DNA of 64,000 nucleotides from Thermoanaerobacterium sp. PSU-2 (lineage in GTDB: Bacteria > Bacillota > Thermoanaerobacteria > Thermoanaerobacterales > Thermoanaerobacteraceae): NCBI RefSeq assembly GCF_002102475.1, contig NZ_MSQD01000002.1, positions 142,092 to 206,091 on the forward strand, read 5' to 3'. The first letter of the stretch is position 1. Each line of letters begins with the position of its first letter. The notes under the pieces are model-generated. The model made no database searches and was not told the origin of the DNA. It worked only from the letters and a program-made list of their open reading frames with translations. Below are positions 9,214 to 17,525 of this stretch, piece by piece. The position numbers and the translations under genes are program-made.

Positions 9214-10186
9214 GTAAAAGTCCCATCTTATCCTTAACTTTATTTACAGTTGCCTTTGCAATTTCACTAGCTTTTTCAGCACCGTCTTTTAATACTTCAT
9301 TTATAAAATTTAAATCTAAGTTTCTGTAATTAGATTGTATTTCCTGAAGTCTTTCTACTATGACATCAACCAGTTCTTTCTTTAAGGTTCCATACCCTTG
9401 CCCCTTAAACCTTGCTTCCACGTCTTCTATGCTTATGTCGGTAAATGCGCTGTATAGCGTAAGCAAATTGCTTAAACCTGGTTTATTCTCAGGATCATAT
9501 CTTATCATGTTCTCTGAATCTGTGACTGCCTTCATGATTTTTTTCTTTACCAGAGAAGGTTCATCTAATAAATTTATTTTGCTGTATTGATTTTCGCTGC
9601 TTTTGCTCATTTTTTTATCAGGTTCAGTCAAGCTCATTATTCTCGAACCAGTCTTCAAAATCATCGGTTCAGGTATTACAAAAGTATCGCCAAATCTATT
9701 GTTAAATCTTATAGCTATATCTCTTGTAAGCTCTAAATGTTGTTTTTGATCATTGCCTACAGGAACAAAATTCGTATCGTATAGCAGGATATCTGCCGCC
9801 ATCAGATCAGGATACGTGAACAAACCTACAGAAACAGACTCTTTACCTTTGCTTTTCTCTTTAAATTGAGTCATCCTATTTAACTCGCCAAAATATGTCA
9901 TGCACTGTAGCAACCAAGCAAGTTCTGAATGCTCTTTAACATGTGATTGAACAAAAATAATCACTTTTTTTGGATCAAGGCCTATGGCAAGATAAAGTCC
10001 AGCCAGTTCGATGGATTTTTTGCGCAAAGTTTCTGGATCTTGCGGAACCGTCAATGCATGCAAATCCACAATACAAAACAAACAGCTATAATCATCTTGA
10101 AGTTTTACAAATTGTCTCATTGCTCCTAAGTAATTGCCAATATGAATATCCCCTGTTGGTTGCACACCTGAAAAAACTCTCTGCAT
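9203..10186 (-). CDS. trpS: Tryptophanyl-tRNA synthetase
   Basis: This class Ic enzyme charges tRNA-Trp. The 327-residue protein has the HIGH-type motif PTGDIHIGNYLG (10-21) and the KMSKS loop at 192-196 (DKKMSKSSENQ), with the usual length and the tail region EKASEIAKATVNKVKDKMGL. It starts 14 bases after comM, so there is no room for a T-box leader directly upstream. Any tRNA-dependent control would have to act from much further away. It ends by overlapping the convergent yraN. Confidence 0.97.
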   Translation of the reverse strand: MQRVFSGVQPTGDIHIGNYLGAMRQFVKLQDDYSCLFCIVDLHALTVPQDPETLRKKSIELAGLYLAIGLDPKKVIIFVQSHVKEHSELAWLLQCMTYFGELNRMTQFKEKSKGKESVSVGLFTYPDLMAADILLYDTNFVPVGNDQKQHLELTRDIAIRFNNRFGDTFVIPEPMILKTGSRIMSLTEPDKKMSKSSENQYSKINLLDEPSLVKKKIMKAVTDSENMIRYDPENKPGLSNLLTLYSAFTDISIEDVEARFKGQGYGTLKKELVDVIVERLQEIQSNYRNLDLNFINEVLKDGAEKASEIAKATVNKVKDKMGLLPKA

Positions 10187-10200
10187 CTTTCACACCTCTT

Positions 10201-11733
10201 TCAGTTGCTTATGTATTTATTGTTTAAATTTCTATACTGAAATGCTTCTACAACATGTTCATATTTAACATCATGACTTCCTTCTAGATCAGCAATCGTC
10301 CTTGCTACTTTCACTATTTTATTATAAGCTCTGGCACTAAGTCCTAATGTGTCAAAGTATTCTTTTATCATATCTGTAGTTTTTTCATCAAGTTTTATGT
10401 ATTTTTTTATCATATTATTATTTAGCTGAGAATTAAAAAATATACCACTGCCTTTATACCTTTTTAATTGAATCTCTCTTGCCTTTTTTACTCTATTGCG
10501 TATCATCTCTGATGTTTCGACATTTGTATCATCATCAAAATATTTTTGCTTGTCGACGCGATTTACTTCCACATGCAAATCGATCCTATCCAATAAAGGA
10601 CCAGAAATCTTATTTTGATAACGCCTTATTTCATTAGGAGTACATCTACATTCATGAGTATCGTCGCCCAAATAGCCGCAAGGACATGGATTTAATGCGA
10701 CAACGAGAATTACTTTAGCCGGATACGTAAAAGTGGCATTGACTCGTGATATTGTCACACATTCATCTTCTAACGGTTGCCTAAGCGCTTCAATAGCATC
10801 TCTACGAAATTCAGGAAACTCATCAAGAAATAAAACACCGTAATGCGCTAAAGAAACTTCTCCTGGTCGCGGAATCCTGCCACCGCCAACTAAAGAAACT
10901 GTTGAAATAGTATGGTGAGGCGCTCGAAAAACCCTGTTTGTCAGGAGTGATACATCTTCAGGCAAAGTCCCTGCTATGCTATGTATTTTTGTAACTTCTA
11001 ATGCCTCTTCCAAAGTCATCTCTGGAAGTATGGTAGGAAACCTTCTTGCCAACATGGTTTTGCCTGAACCAGGAGGACCTACAAGCATAACATTGTGGCC
11101 ACCGGCAGCAGCAATTTCAAATGCTCTTTTTGCATTTTCCTGTCCTTTTACATCAGAAAAATCTACATCATAATTTTCTCTTTTGAAAAGCTCATCAATA
11201 TCGATTTTAATACTGTTGATTACTTTTATACCGTTTATGTAATCAACAACGTCTTTTAATGATTTGACAGGTATAACTTCTACATCTTTTGTTATGGCAG
11301 CTTCTTTTGCATTTGCATACGGCAGTATTATCCTTTTAATTCCGTAGAGTCTTGCATCCATAGCCATAGGCAACGCACCTTTAATTGGCCGTAGAGAACC
11401 ATCAAGTGATAGCTCCCCCAGCAAAACTGTATCATTATCAACAGTTTTAACTTGTCCAGTGCATATAAGTATTCCTACAGCTATCGGCAGATCAAACGAT
11501 GTGCCTTCTTTTTTAGTATTAGCAGGCGCTAAATTTACTGTTATTTTTTTAACCGGAAATTCGTAGCCACTATTTTTTATAGCAGCTCTTACTCTATCTC
11601 TCGATTCTTTTATCTCTGTATCGCCTAATCCGACTATATCAAAAGCAGGAAGCCCATTTGATATATCAATTTCTACATCTACTACATATCCGTCAATGCC
11701 TAAGATTGCCATGCTTTTTGTTATAGAAAGCAT
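10201..11733 (-). CDS. comM: ComM/YifB family Mg-chelatase-like AAA+ ATPase
   Basis: This family is a hexameric helicase. In Gram-negative bacteria it promotes branch migration during transformation; its role in Firmicutes is less clear. The 510-residue protein has the N-terminal ChlI-like fold (PAFDIVGLGDTEIKESRDRV), Walker A GPPGSGKT, Walker B VLFLDEFPEF, and a cysteine cluster (CPCGYLGDDTHECRC) typical of the family. The C-terminal helix bundle holds LSARAYNKIVKVARTIADL. ATG 11733 lies six bases after AGGGGGA; an in-frame TTG just upstream is unlikely. It sits between rbgA and trpS. Confidence 0.93.
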   Translation of the reverse strand: MLSITKSMAILGIDGYVVDVEIDISNGLPAFDIVGLGDTEIKESRDRVRAAIKNSGYEFPVKKITVNLAPANTKKEGTSFDLPIAVGILICTGQVKTVDNDTVLLGELSLDGSLRPIKGALPMAMDARLYGIKRIILPYANAKEAAITKDVEVIPVKSLKDVVDYINGIKVINSIKIDIDELFKRENYDVDFSDVKGQENAKRAFEIAAAGGHNVMLVGPPGSGKTMLARRFPTILPEMTLEEALEVTKIHSIAGTLPEDVSLLTNRVFRAPHHTISTVSLVGGGRIPRPGEVSLAHYGVLFLDEFPEFRRDAIEALRQPLEDECVTISRVNATFTYPAKVILVVALNPCPCGYLGDDTHECRCTPNEIRRYQNKISGPLLDRIDLHVEVNRVDKQKYFDDDTNVETSEMIRNRVKKAREIQLKRYKGSGIFFNSQLNNNMIKKYIKLDEKTTDMIKEYFDTLGLSARAYNKIVKVARTIADLEGSHDVKYEHVVEAFQYRNLNNKYISN

Positions 11734-11744
11734 CAAAAATCCCC

Positions 11745-12581
11745 CTAATTAGGTCTTTCAAGAGATATTTTGCCGATTTTCCCTGTGCGAAAATCATCAA
11801 TAATGATTTTTGCAGCACGCTCTGTGTCAACAATTCCTCCAGAAGACAAACAACCTCTTGCTTTACCTATATCTGTGAGTAATTTATACACATCTTTGCC
11901 TATGTCTTCTAACTTGTATCTTTTCATTAAAAGCTCTGGATAATTTATTCTCAATATATCAAGTAATGAATATGCCAACTCTTCATGATTTAATAGCTCA
12001 TCTTTAATTGCAGAAGTTAAAGCCAACATTATTCCAACATGTTCGTCTTCAAATTTAGGCCACAGAATGCCTGGAGTATCTAATAAATCAAAATAAGGTG
12101 TTTTAATCCACTGCTTCGATTTTGTCACACCTGGTTTATTGCCTGTCTTAGCATTTTTTGTTTTTGTTAATGAATTTATCAATGTTGATTTTCCAACGTT
12201 AGGTATACCGACTATCATTGCCCTTAATTTGGTTTTTATACCCTTCTGTCTTTTTTTATCGATTATATCGCTGCACTCTTTTAAAGTCAATTCGTAAATA
12301 CTTTGAATGCATTTGCTATCTAAAGAATTTATATTAAGGCTTACATGACCTTTAAGGTTGAAATAATCGTTCCACATTTTATTGACTTCTAAATCAGCCA
12401 AATCAGATTTATTAAGTAAAATAATTCGTTTTTTATTTTTGACTAAGTCATCTATCAATGGATTTCTACTGCTTTTTGGAATTCGAGCATCTAATAACTC
12501 ATAAACAATATCTACTATTTTTAAATTTTCTTCAATCAGGCGTTTAGTTTTTGCCATGTGTCCAGGATACCATTGATACAT
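11745..12581 (-). CDS. rbgA: Ribosome biogenesis GTPase RbgA (YlqF)
   Basis: RbgA is a circularly permuted GTPase needed for late 50S subunit assembly. The order of motifs confirms the permutation: G4 LLNKSDLAD precedes G1 GIPNVGKSTLIN, then G3 DTPGIL. The start MYQWYPGHMAKTKR is the family signature. ATG 12581 is five bases after GGAGG, giving 278 residues; the upstream TTG lies within the ribosome site. The gene comes after rplS and its terminator, an order also seen in Bacillus. Confidence 0.95.
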   Translation of the reverse strand: MYQWYPGHMAKTKRLIEENLKIVDIVYELLDARIPKSSRNPLIDDLVKNKKRIILLNKSDLADLEVNKMWNDYFNLKGHVSLNINSLDSKCIQSIYELTLKECSDIIDKKRQKGIKTKLRAMIVGIPNVGKSTLINSLTKTKNAKTGNKPGVTKSKQWIKTPYFDLLDTPGILWPKFEDEHVGIMLALTSAIKDELLNHEELAYSLLDILRINYPELLMKRYKLEDIGKDVYKLLTDIGKARGCLSSGGIVDTERAAKIIIDDFRTGKIGKISLERPN

Positions 12582-12596
12582 AATTTCCTCCAAATA

Positions 12597-12625
12597 TTGA
12601 AAAAGGGACCAATCAAGTCCCCTTT
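12597..12625 (-). terminator. Terminator after rplS
   Basis: Stem-loop with arms 12601-12609 and 12617-12625 (GGGAC/GTCCC core), followed on the minus strand by five T. It starts inside the rplS stop codon and lies upstream of the rbgA ribosome site. It should reduce transcription from the ribosomal-protein operon into rbgA-comM-trpS. Confidence 0.8.
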
Positions 12626-12962
12626 ATTTCTTCTCTTGAATTTTAGCAGCTTTGCCAACTCTTTTCCTAACATAATAGAGTTTAGCTCTTCTAACTCTAC
12701 CTTTTCTTACTACTTCTATCTTTTCAATCCTAGGTGAGTGAAGTGGGAAAGTCCTTTCTACTCCAACACCATAAGAAATACGCCTTACGGTAAAGTTTTC
12801 TCTTAATGAACCACCACTTCTTTTTATAACAACACCTTCAAAAACCTGAATTCTTTCTTTGTCACCTTCGATAACTTTATAATGTACTCTTACAGTATCA
12901 CCAACATTAAATTCAGGTACTTCTCTCAATTGTTCTCTTTCTACAATATCAACTAGATTCAT
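12624..12962 (-). CDS. rplS: 50S ribosomal protein L19
   Basis: L19 sits at the 30S-50S interface. The 112-residue protein has the family core [16 protein letters not shown], then [17 protein letters not shown] and [23 protein letters not shown] 12962 follows GGAGGG with a run of six A. An earlier in-frame ATG would overlap the trmD end and is not needed. It closes the rpsP-khpA-rimM-trmD-rplS operon, the common bacterial order, and ends in a terminator that overlaps its stop codon. Confidence 0.97.
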   Translation of the reverse strand: MNLVDIVEREQLREVPEFNVGDTVRVHYKVIEGDKERIQVFEGVVIKRSGGSLRENFTVRRISYGVGVERTFPLHSPRIEKIEVVRKGRVRRAKLYYVRKRVGKAAKIQEKK

Positions 12963-12976
12963 TTTTTTCCCTCCTT

Positions 12977-13705
12977 TCAAATATCCGAATAACCTAACTC
13001 TTTAAGATATTCAATATCTTGTTCTGATAGATATTTTCTATCCAAAAGATCTGGGCGTAAATTAAGCGTAGTCTCTAATGATTTCTGCCTTCTCCACTTA
13101 GCAATCTCTGCATGGTTTCCAGACAGTAACACTTTCGGGACTTCCATCCCATTAAATATTTCAGGCCTTGTATATTGAGGATATTCTAATAAACCACAAT
13201 AAAAAGATTCATCTATAAAACTTTCATCTTGCGGCAAAACACCATGTATCAACCTTGACACAGAATCTATGACTGCCATCGCAGCGATTTCGCCGCCTGT
13301 CAAGATAAAATCACCTATTGATATCTCCTCATCTATCAGTGAATACGCTCTTTCGTCGATTCCCTCGTAATGTCCACATAAAATGATTATTTCGTCGTAT
13401 TTTGATAGCTCTATTGCTTTTTTTTGATCGAATCTTTTCCCTTTAGGACCCATATAAAAAACTGGCATATCTTTAGATGACTTGACTGCATTAATTGCAT
13501 CGTATATTGGCTGAACCATCATTACCATGCCATACCCGCCACCATATGGATAATCATCGGTTTTCTTATGTTTGTCTTTCGAATAATCCCTGATATTTAC
13601 CAAATTTACTTTTATCAATTCTCTCTCGATTGCCCTTTTTAGAATGCTATTTCTGAGTATACCTTCAAACATATCAGGAAAAATCGTTAAAACATTAAAA
13701 ACCAC
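12977..13705 (-). CDS. trmD: tRNA (guanine-N1)-methyltransferase TrmD
   Basis: TrmD methylates G37 next to the anticodon and so prevents frameshifting. It uses the knotted SPOUT fold. Visible signatures are the N-terminal [38 protein letters not shown] and [11 protein letters not shown] in the SAM-binding knot. The 242-residue length is normal. The start is GTG, sharing one base with the rimM stop (TAGTG), so translation is coupled. GGAGGGG lies five bases upstream. Confidence 0.97.
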   Translation of the reverse strand: MVFNVLTIFPDMFEGILRNSILKRAIERELIKVNLVNIRDYSKDKHKKTDDYPYGGGYGMVMMVQPIYDAINAVKSSKDMPVFYMGPKGKRFDQKKAIELSKYDEIIILCGHYEGIDERAYSLIDEEISIGDFILTGGEIAAMAVIDSVSRLIHGVLPQDESFIDESFYCGLLEYPQYTRPEIFNGMEVPKVLLSGNHAEIAKWRRQKSLETTLNLRPDLLDRKYLSEQDIEYLKELGYSDI

Positions 13706-14205
13706 TATAGCCCCTCCAAAAGATGGACTATCATTTTTTTGCCATTTACATCCACATCTTTAATCACATCTTTAATGGCAGGTATCAATATATCCCTCTC
13801 ATCTGTTTTTACTACATACACATCATTAGCACCAGTTTTTAACACGTCCTTTAATACACCCAACTCTCTTTTGTCATCAGTGTAAACTTTCATATCTATC
13901 AAATCTTTAATAAAATACTCGTCTTCTTCTAACTCTACAGCATCATCCATCGTTATTTTTATAAATTTGTTTTTAAGCTTCTCCGCCTCATTTCTGTCAT
14001 TTACTTCATAAAATTTTATCAAAACAAGATTCTTAATAAATCTTACTGATTCAATTTGATATTGAACCCTTTTGTCATCATCAAAAATATACACATAATC
14101 AAGATCATAAAATCTATCTAAATGATCTGTAAGCGGATATACCTTGACTTCGCCGTTTACACCGTATGCAGATGTAATTTTGCCTACGGATAAATAATCA
14201 TCCAT
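13705..14205 (-). CDS. rimM: 16S rRNA processing / 30S maturation factor RimM
   Basis: RimM helps assemble the 30S head around ribosomal protein S19. The 166-residue protein starts with the typical VGKITSAYGVNGEVKVYPLTD and ends with the PRC-barrel part (GVLKDVLKTGANDVYVV, then ILIPAIKDVIK). It begins eight bases after khpA and its stop overlaps the trmD start. The length and both domains are as expected. Confidence 0.95.
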   Translation of the reverse strand: MDDYLSVGKITSAYGVNGEVKVYPLTDHLDRFYDLDYVYIFDDDKRVQYQIESVRFIKNLVLIKFYEVNDRNEAEKLKNKFIKITMDDAVELEEDEYFIKDLIDMKVYTDDKRELGVLKDVLKTGANDVYVVKTDERDILIPAIKDVIKDVDVNGKKMIVHLLEGL

Positions 14206-14213
14206 AAAATCAC

Positions 14214-14441
14214 CTAAATTATTTCTACGATGACACGTTTTTTCTCTTTGGTCGCAGCAGCCTTAACAACAGTTCTTATAGCTTTTGCTATCCTACCTTG
14301 TTTACCTATAACTTTTCCCATATCTTCTGGAGCAACCTTAAGCTCTATTATAATTGACTGCTCACCTTCAATTTCATTAATTTGAACTGCATCAGGGTTG
14401 TCAACAAGAGATTTCGCAATGAACTTAACTAATTCACCCAT
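14214..14441 (-). CDS. khpA: KH-domain RNA-binding protein KhpA
   Basis: KhpA is a single-KH-domain protein of 75 residues that binds RNA and in several Firmicutes works with KhpB in cell division and sRNA binding. The GxxG loop is seen in GKVIGKQGRIAKAIRTVV (residues about 43-60). Its place between rpsP and rimM is the standard one. The ribosome site AGGAAGGGAT precedes ATG 14441. The gap to rpsP is 25 bases. Confidence 0.93.
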   Translation of the reverse strand: MGELVKFIAKSLVDNPDAVQINEIEGEQSIIIELKVAPEDMGKVIGKQGRIAKAIRTVVKAAATKEKKRVIVEII

Positions 14442-14466
14442 GTTTATCCCTTCCTAAAACAGCATT

Positions 14467-14724
14467 TTAATTGTTAATTTTATCAAATATACCTTCTTTT
14501 TTGAATAGAGCTCTAACCGTGTCAGATGGTTGTGCACCTACTTTTAGCCACTTTATTGCTTTTTCAGAATCAATTTTAATTTCCTTTGGATTAGATACTG
14601 GATTATAATATCCAATCTCCTCTATAAACTTACCATCACGTGGTGATCTTGAATCGGCCACAACGAATCTGTAAAATGGTGACTTTTTCGCACCCATTCT
14701 TTTTAATCTAATCCTGACTGCCAC
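14467..14724 (-). CDS. rpsP: 30S ribosomal protein S16
   Basis: S16 is a small primary assembly protein of the 30S subunit. The 85-residue protein begins (M)[18 protein letters not shown] and contains [21 protein letters not shown], both family signatures. The start is GTG at 14724, preceded by an ideal AGGAGGTGAT. An ATG frame start at 14748 would remove the spacing to ffh and lies before that ribosome site, so it is rejected. It follows ffh by 28 bases. Confidence 0.96.
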   Translation of the reverse strand: MAVRIRLKRMGAKKSPFYRFVVADSRSPRDGKFIEEIGYYNPVSNPKEIKIDSEKAIKWLKVGAQPSDTVRALFKKEGIFDKINN

Positions 14725-14752
14725 TTTATCACCTCCTTTTAAAGCCAAATAT

Positions 14753-16093
14753 TTATCTGAAAAATGGCATTTTTCTTTTGCCTATTTTCATATTTTTGCC
14801 CATATCAGTAAACTGCTTCATCATCTTCTTAGTTTGCTCAAACTGTTTAAGCAAGCTATTTACTTGCTGAATCGATGTACCACTGCCAGCAGCGATTCTT
14901 TTTTTTCTGCTGCCATTTATGATAGAAGGATTCTGTCTTTCTTCCTTAGTCATTGACTGAATTATTGCCTCTATCCTCTTTATGTCCTTATCACTTATGT
15001 TTACTCCTTTTAATTTTGACATATTTACACCGGGTATCATGGAAAACAACTGATCAATTGGCCCCATGTTTTTTAATCCCTGCAATTGATCTAAAAAGTC
15101 ATCAAACGAAAACTGTTGCTCTAAAATCTTTTTTTGCAGCTCCAATGCCTTTTTTTCATCTATCTGTGCCTGAGCTTTTTCAATTAAGCTTAAAACATCT
15201 CCCATTCCCAATATTCTTGAAGCCATTCTATCTGGATGAAAAACTTCTATGTCAGTAAATTTTTCGCCTGATGCTATAAATTTAATGGGTTTATGCGTGA
15301 CAGCTTTCACCGACAAAGCTGCTCCGCCTCTTGTATCACCATCAAGTTTTGTCAATATAACTCCATCTATATCAAGTTTTTCATTAAAAGATTCAGCTAC
15401 ATTGACAACATCTTGACCTGTCATAGCATCGACAACCAAAAGTATCTCATCTGGATTCACGGCATCTTTTATGTTTTTCAATTCATCCATCAGTTCTTCA
15501 TCTACGTGAAGTCTTCCAGCCGTATCAATTATTACTACGTTATAATTATTATTTCTTGCAAAATCTATAGAAGCCTTTGCAATATCAACAGGTGAAGTCT
15601 TATCACCCATCGAAAAAACAGGCACATTTATGGATGAACCAACTACTTGAAGCTGTTTAATTGCTGCAGGTCTGTATATATCACATGCAACAAGTACAGG
15701 ACTTTTTCCTTTAGACCTTAAATAATTAGCAAGTTTGCCACTTGTAGTCGTCTTACCGGAACCTTGCAATCCTACCATCATTATAACTGTTGGAGGTTTA
15801 TCGCTAAAATTGATCTTGCTTTCTTTAGAACCCATCAGTGCCGTCAATTCGTCATTGACAATTTTTATGACATGCTGTGCAGGCGTTAGGCTTTCCATTA
15901 CTTCTTGCCCCAAAGACTTTTCAGTAACAGTATTTATAAATTCTTTAACAACTTTAAAATTAACGTCAGCCTCTAAAAGCGCTATCTTGACTTCTTTCAT
16001 AGCCTCTTTTACATCTTTTTCGCTTAGCTTGCCTTTACCCCTAAGTTTCTTAAAAATGTCTTGAAGCTTTCCAGTAAGACTTTCAAATGCCAT
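14753..16093 (-). CDS. ffh: Signal recognition particle protein Ffh
   Basis: Ffh is the GTPase of the signal recognition particle that targets nascent membrane proteins. The 446-residue protein has an N domain, then the G domain with [28 protein letters not shown] and [16 protein letters not shown]-terminal methionine-rich M domain follows ([16 protein letters not shown], later [24 protein letters not shown]). Its receptor ftsY and the modulator ylxM are just upstream. No SRP RNA gene was seen in the window. Confidence 0.97.
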   Translation of the reverse strand: MAFESLTGKLQDIFKKLRGKGKLSEKDVKEAMKEVKIALLEADVNFKVVKEFINTVTEKSLGQEVMESLTPAQHVIKIVNDELTALMGSKESKINFSDKPPTVIMMVGLQGSGKTTTSGKLANYLRSKGKSPVLVACDIYRPAAIKQLQVVGSSINVPVFSMGDKTSPVDIAKASIDFARNNNYNVVIIDTAGRLHVDEELMDELKNIKDAVNPDEILLVVDAMTGQDVVNVAESFNEKLDIDGVILTKLDGDTRGGAALSVKAVTHKPIKFIASGEKFTDIEVFHPDRMASRILGMGDVLSLIEKAQAQIDEKKALELQKKILEQQFSFDDFLDQLQGLKNMGPIDQLFSMIPGVNMSKLKGVNISDKDIKRIEAIIQSMTKEERQNPSIINGSRKKRIAAGSGTSIQQVNSLLKQFEQTKKMMKQFTDMGKNMKIGKRKMPFFR

Positions 16094-16118
16094 TCAAAAA
16101 CCTCCTAGAAATTTTTAT

Positions 16119-16472
16119 TTAAAATTCTAAACCATCAATTTCTTTTTCTATATCTTCCAAAGCCTCTAAGACTTTTTGATCGGAAATATACTTTTTAACC
16201 TCACCTATCGACTGCTTTATTTTAGAGAGCTTTTCCATGTTATCATTGTATTTTTTTACAAGTCCTAATTTATCTTCATAGTATTTTAAAATACTTTCAG
16301 CCCTTTTTAAAGAGTCGTATACACCTTGTCTTGAAATATTAAGTTCCTGTGATATTTCGCCTAATGAATAATCATCCATATAATACATTTTAAATATATC
16401 CATTTGTTTGCCTGTAAGTAGCGAACCATAAAAATCATACAATACATTCATTTCAACAAAATCAGAATTCAT
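16119..16472 (-). CDS. ylxM: UPF0122 helix-turn-helix protein YlxM
   Basis: YlxM is a small helical protein that in some Firmicutes binds the SRP and modulates Ffh-FtsY GTPase activity. The 117-residue protein resembles a sigma region 4 fold: LLTGKQMDIFKMYYMDDYSL, then GEISQELNISRQGVYDSLKRAE as the helix-turn-helix. It lies directly before ffh with a 25-base gap. A good sigma-A promoter (16512-16540) precedes it, so ylxM-ffh and the ribosomal genes can be expressed without ftsY. Confidence 0.93.
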   Translation of the reverse strand: MNSDFVEMNVLYDFYGSLLTGKQMDIFKMYYMDDYSLGEISQELNISRQGVYDSLKRAESILKYYEDKLGLVKKYNDNMEKLSKIKQSIGEVKKYISDQKVLEALEDIEKEIDGLEF

Positions 16473-16511
16473 ATATATACCACCTGTTAAGGTACTTGCC
16501 TTTACATTAAG

Positions 16512-16540
16512 ATTTTATACGAGAAAAGCTAATTTGTCAA
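16512..16540 (-). promoter_or_regulatory. Sigma-A promoter for ylxM-ffh-rpsP operon
   Basis: Minus strand: perfect -35 TTGACA (16535-16540), exact 17-base spacer, -10 TAAAAT (16512-16517, 5 of 6). It starts four bases after the ftsY stop and lies about 40 bases upstream of ylxM. This is one of the two best sigma-A matches in the window. Confidence 0.8.
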
Positions 16541-16544
16541 GTTT

Positions 16545-17510
16545 TTATTCAAACAATGCCCTAACAAATTTTTCTGAATCAAATTCTTGAAGGTCATCAA
16601 TACCTTCTCCTACACCAATAAACCTTACTGGTATATCAAGCTCAGATTTTATCGATATTACAATGCCTCCTTTTGCTGTTCCATCAAGTTTTGTCAGTAT
16701 TATACCAGTTACATCTGTAGCTTCTTTAAAAATTTTAGCTTGTTGTATTGCATTTTGGCCAGTTGTAGCGTCTAAAACCAAAAACGTCTCTATATTGCCT
16801 TCATTAAATTCTCTTTGAGCAACTCTATATATTTTTTTCAATTCCTCCATAAGATTTTTTTTGTTGTGTAACCTTCCCGCAGTATCGCACAATATAACAT
16901 CTACGTTTCTGGATTTCGCAGCTTTTATACCGTCAAAAAGGACAGATGCTGGATCTGACCCCTCCTCATGCCTTATTATTTCACAATTATTTCTTCCTGC
17001 CCATACCTCTAACTGATCTATGGCTGCTGCCCTAAATGTATCTGCTGCCACTAGCAATACTCTTTTTCCATCTCTTTTAAACTTATTGGCAAGTTTGCCT
17101 ATTGTCGTCGTCTTACCGACACCATTGACACCAACAATTAAAATTAAAGTTGGTTGCGTAATTTTAAACGACGTCTCTTTAGCCTCCATAATATCGTATA
17201 TTTCTTCTGCCAACAATTCCTTTATTTTTTCTGCATCTTTAACTTTCTGCTCTTTAGCTTTCTCTTTTAAATTATCAATAATCTTTTCTGTTGTAGAAAC
17301 ACCAACATCTGCTAATATTAGAATTTCCTCCAATTCTTCAAACAATTCATCGTCTACTTTTCTTCCAAACGATAATATGCCATCTATTTTAGATGTAAAA
17401 TTATCCCTTGTCCTTGCAAGACCATCTTTTAATCTCTGATAAAGTCCTTTTTTATCTTCTTTTTCTACAATTTCATCGTCTTTTTTATTTTTTTTGAAGA
17501 AGTTTAGCAT
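16545..17510 (-). CDS. ftsY: Signal recognition particle receptor FtsY
   Basis: FtsY is the membrane-associated SRP receptor GTPase. The 321-residue protein has a short charged N-terminal segment (KKNKKDDEIVEKEDKKGLY), not the long acidic A domain of E. coli. NG-domain motifs follow: GVNGVGKTTTIGKLA, DTAGRLHNKKNLMEEL, TKLDGTAKGG and the C-terminal FIGVGEGIDDLQEFD. It follows smc by 15 bases, so the two are co-transcribed, as in Bacillus and related Firmicutes. Confidence 0.97.
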   Translation of the reverse strand: MLNFFKKNKKDDEIVEKEDKKGLYQRLKDGLARTRDNFTSKIDGILSFGRKVDDELFEELEEILILADVGVSTTEKIIDNLKEKAKEQKVKDAEKIKELLAEEIYDIMEAKETSFKITQPTLILIVGVNGVGKTTTIGKLANKFKRDGKRVLLVAADTFRAAAIDQLEVWAGRNNCEIIRHEEGSDPASVLFDGIKAAKSRNVDVILCDTAGRLHNKKNLMEELKKIYRVAQREFNEGNIETFLVLDATTGQNAIQQAKIFKEATDVTGIILTKLDGTAKGGIVISIKSELDIPVRFIGVGEGIDDLQEFDSEKFVRALFE

Positions 17511-17525
17511 ACATTACATTCCTTT

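Noticed and set aside
10187..10200. Expected T-box riboswitch before trpS
   Set aside because: Only 14 bases separate trpS from comM, so a leader RNA cannot fit.
14953..15595. Two plus-strand frames of about 100 codons opposite ffh
   Set aside because: They are shadows of the highly conserved ffh gene, have no ribosome site and no family resemblance.
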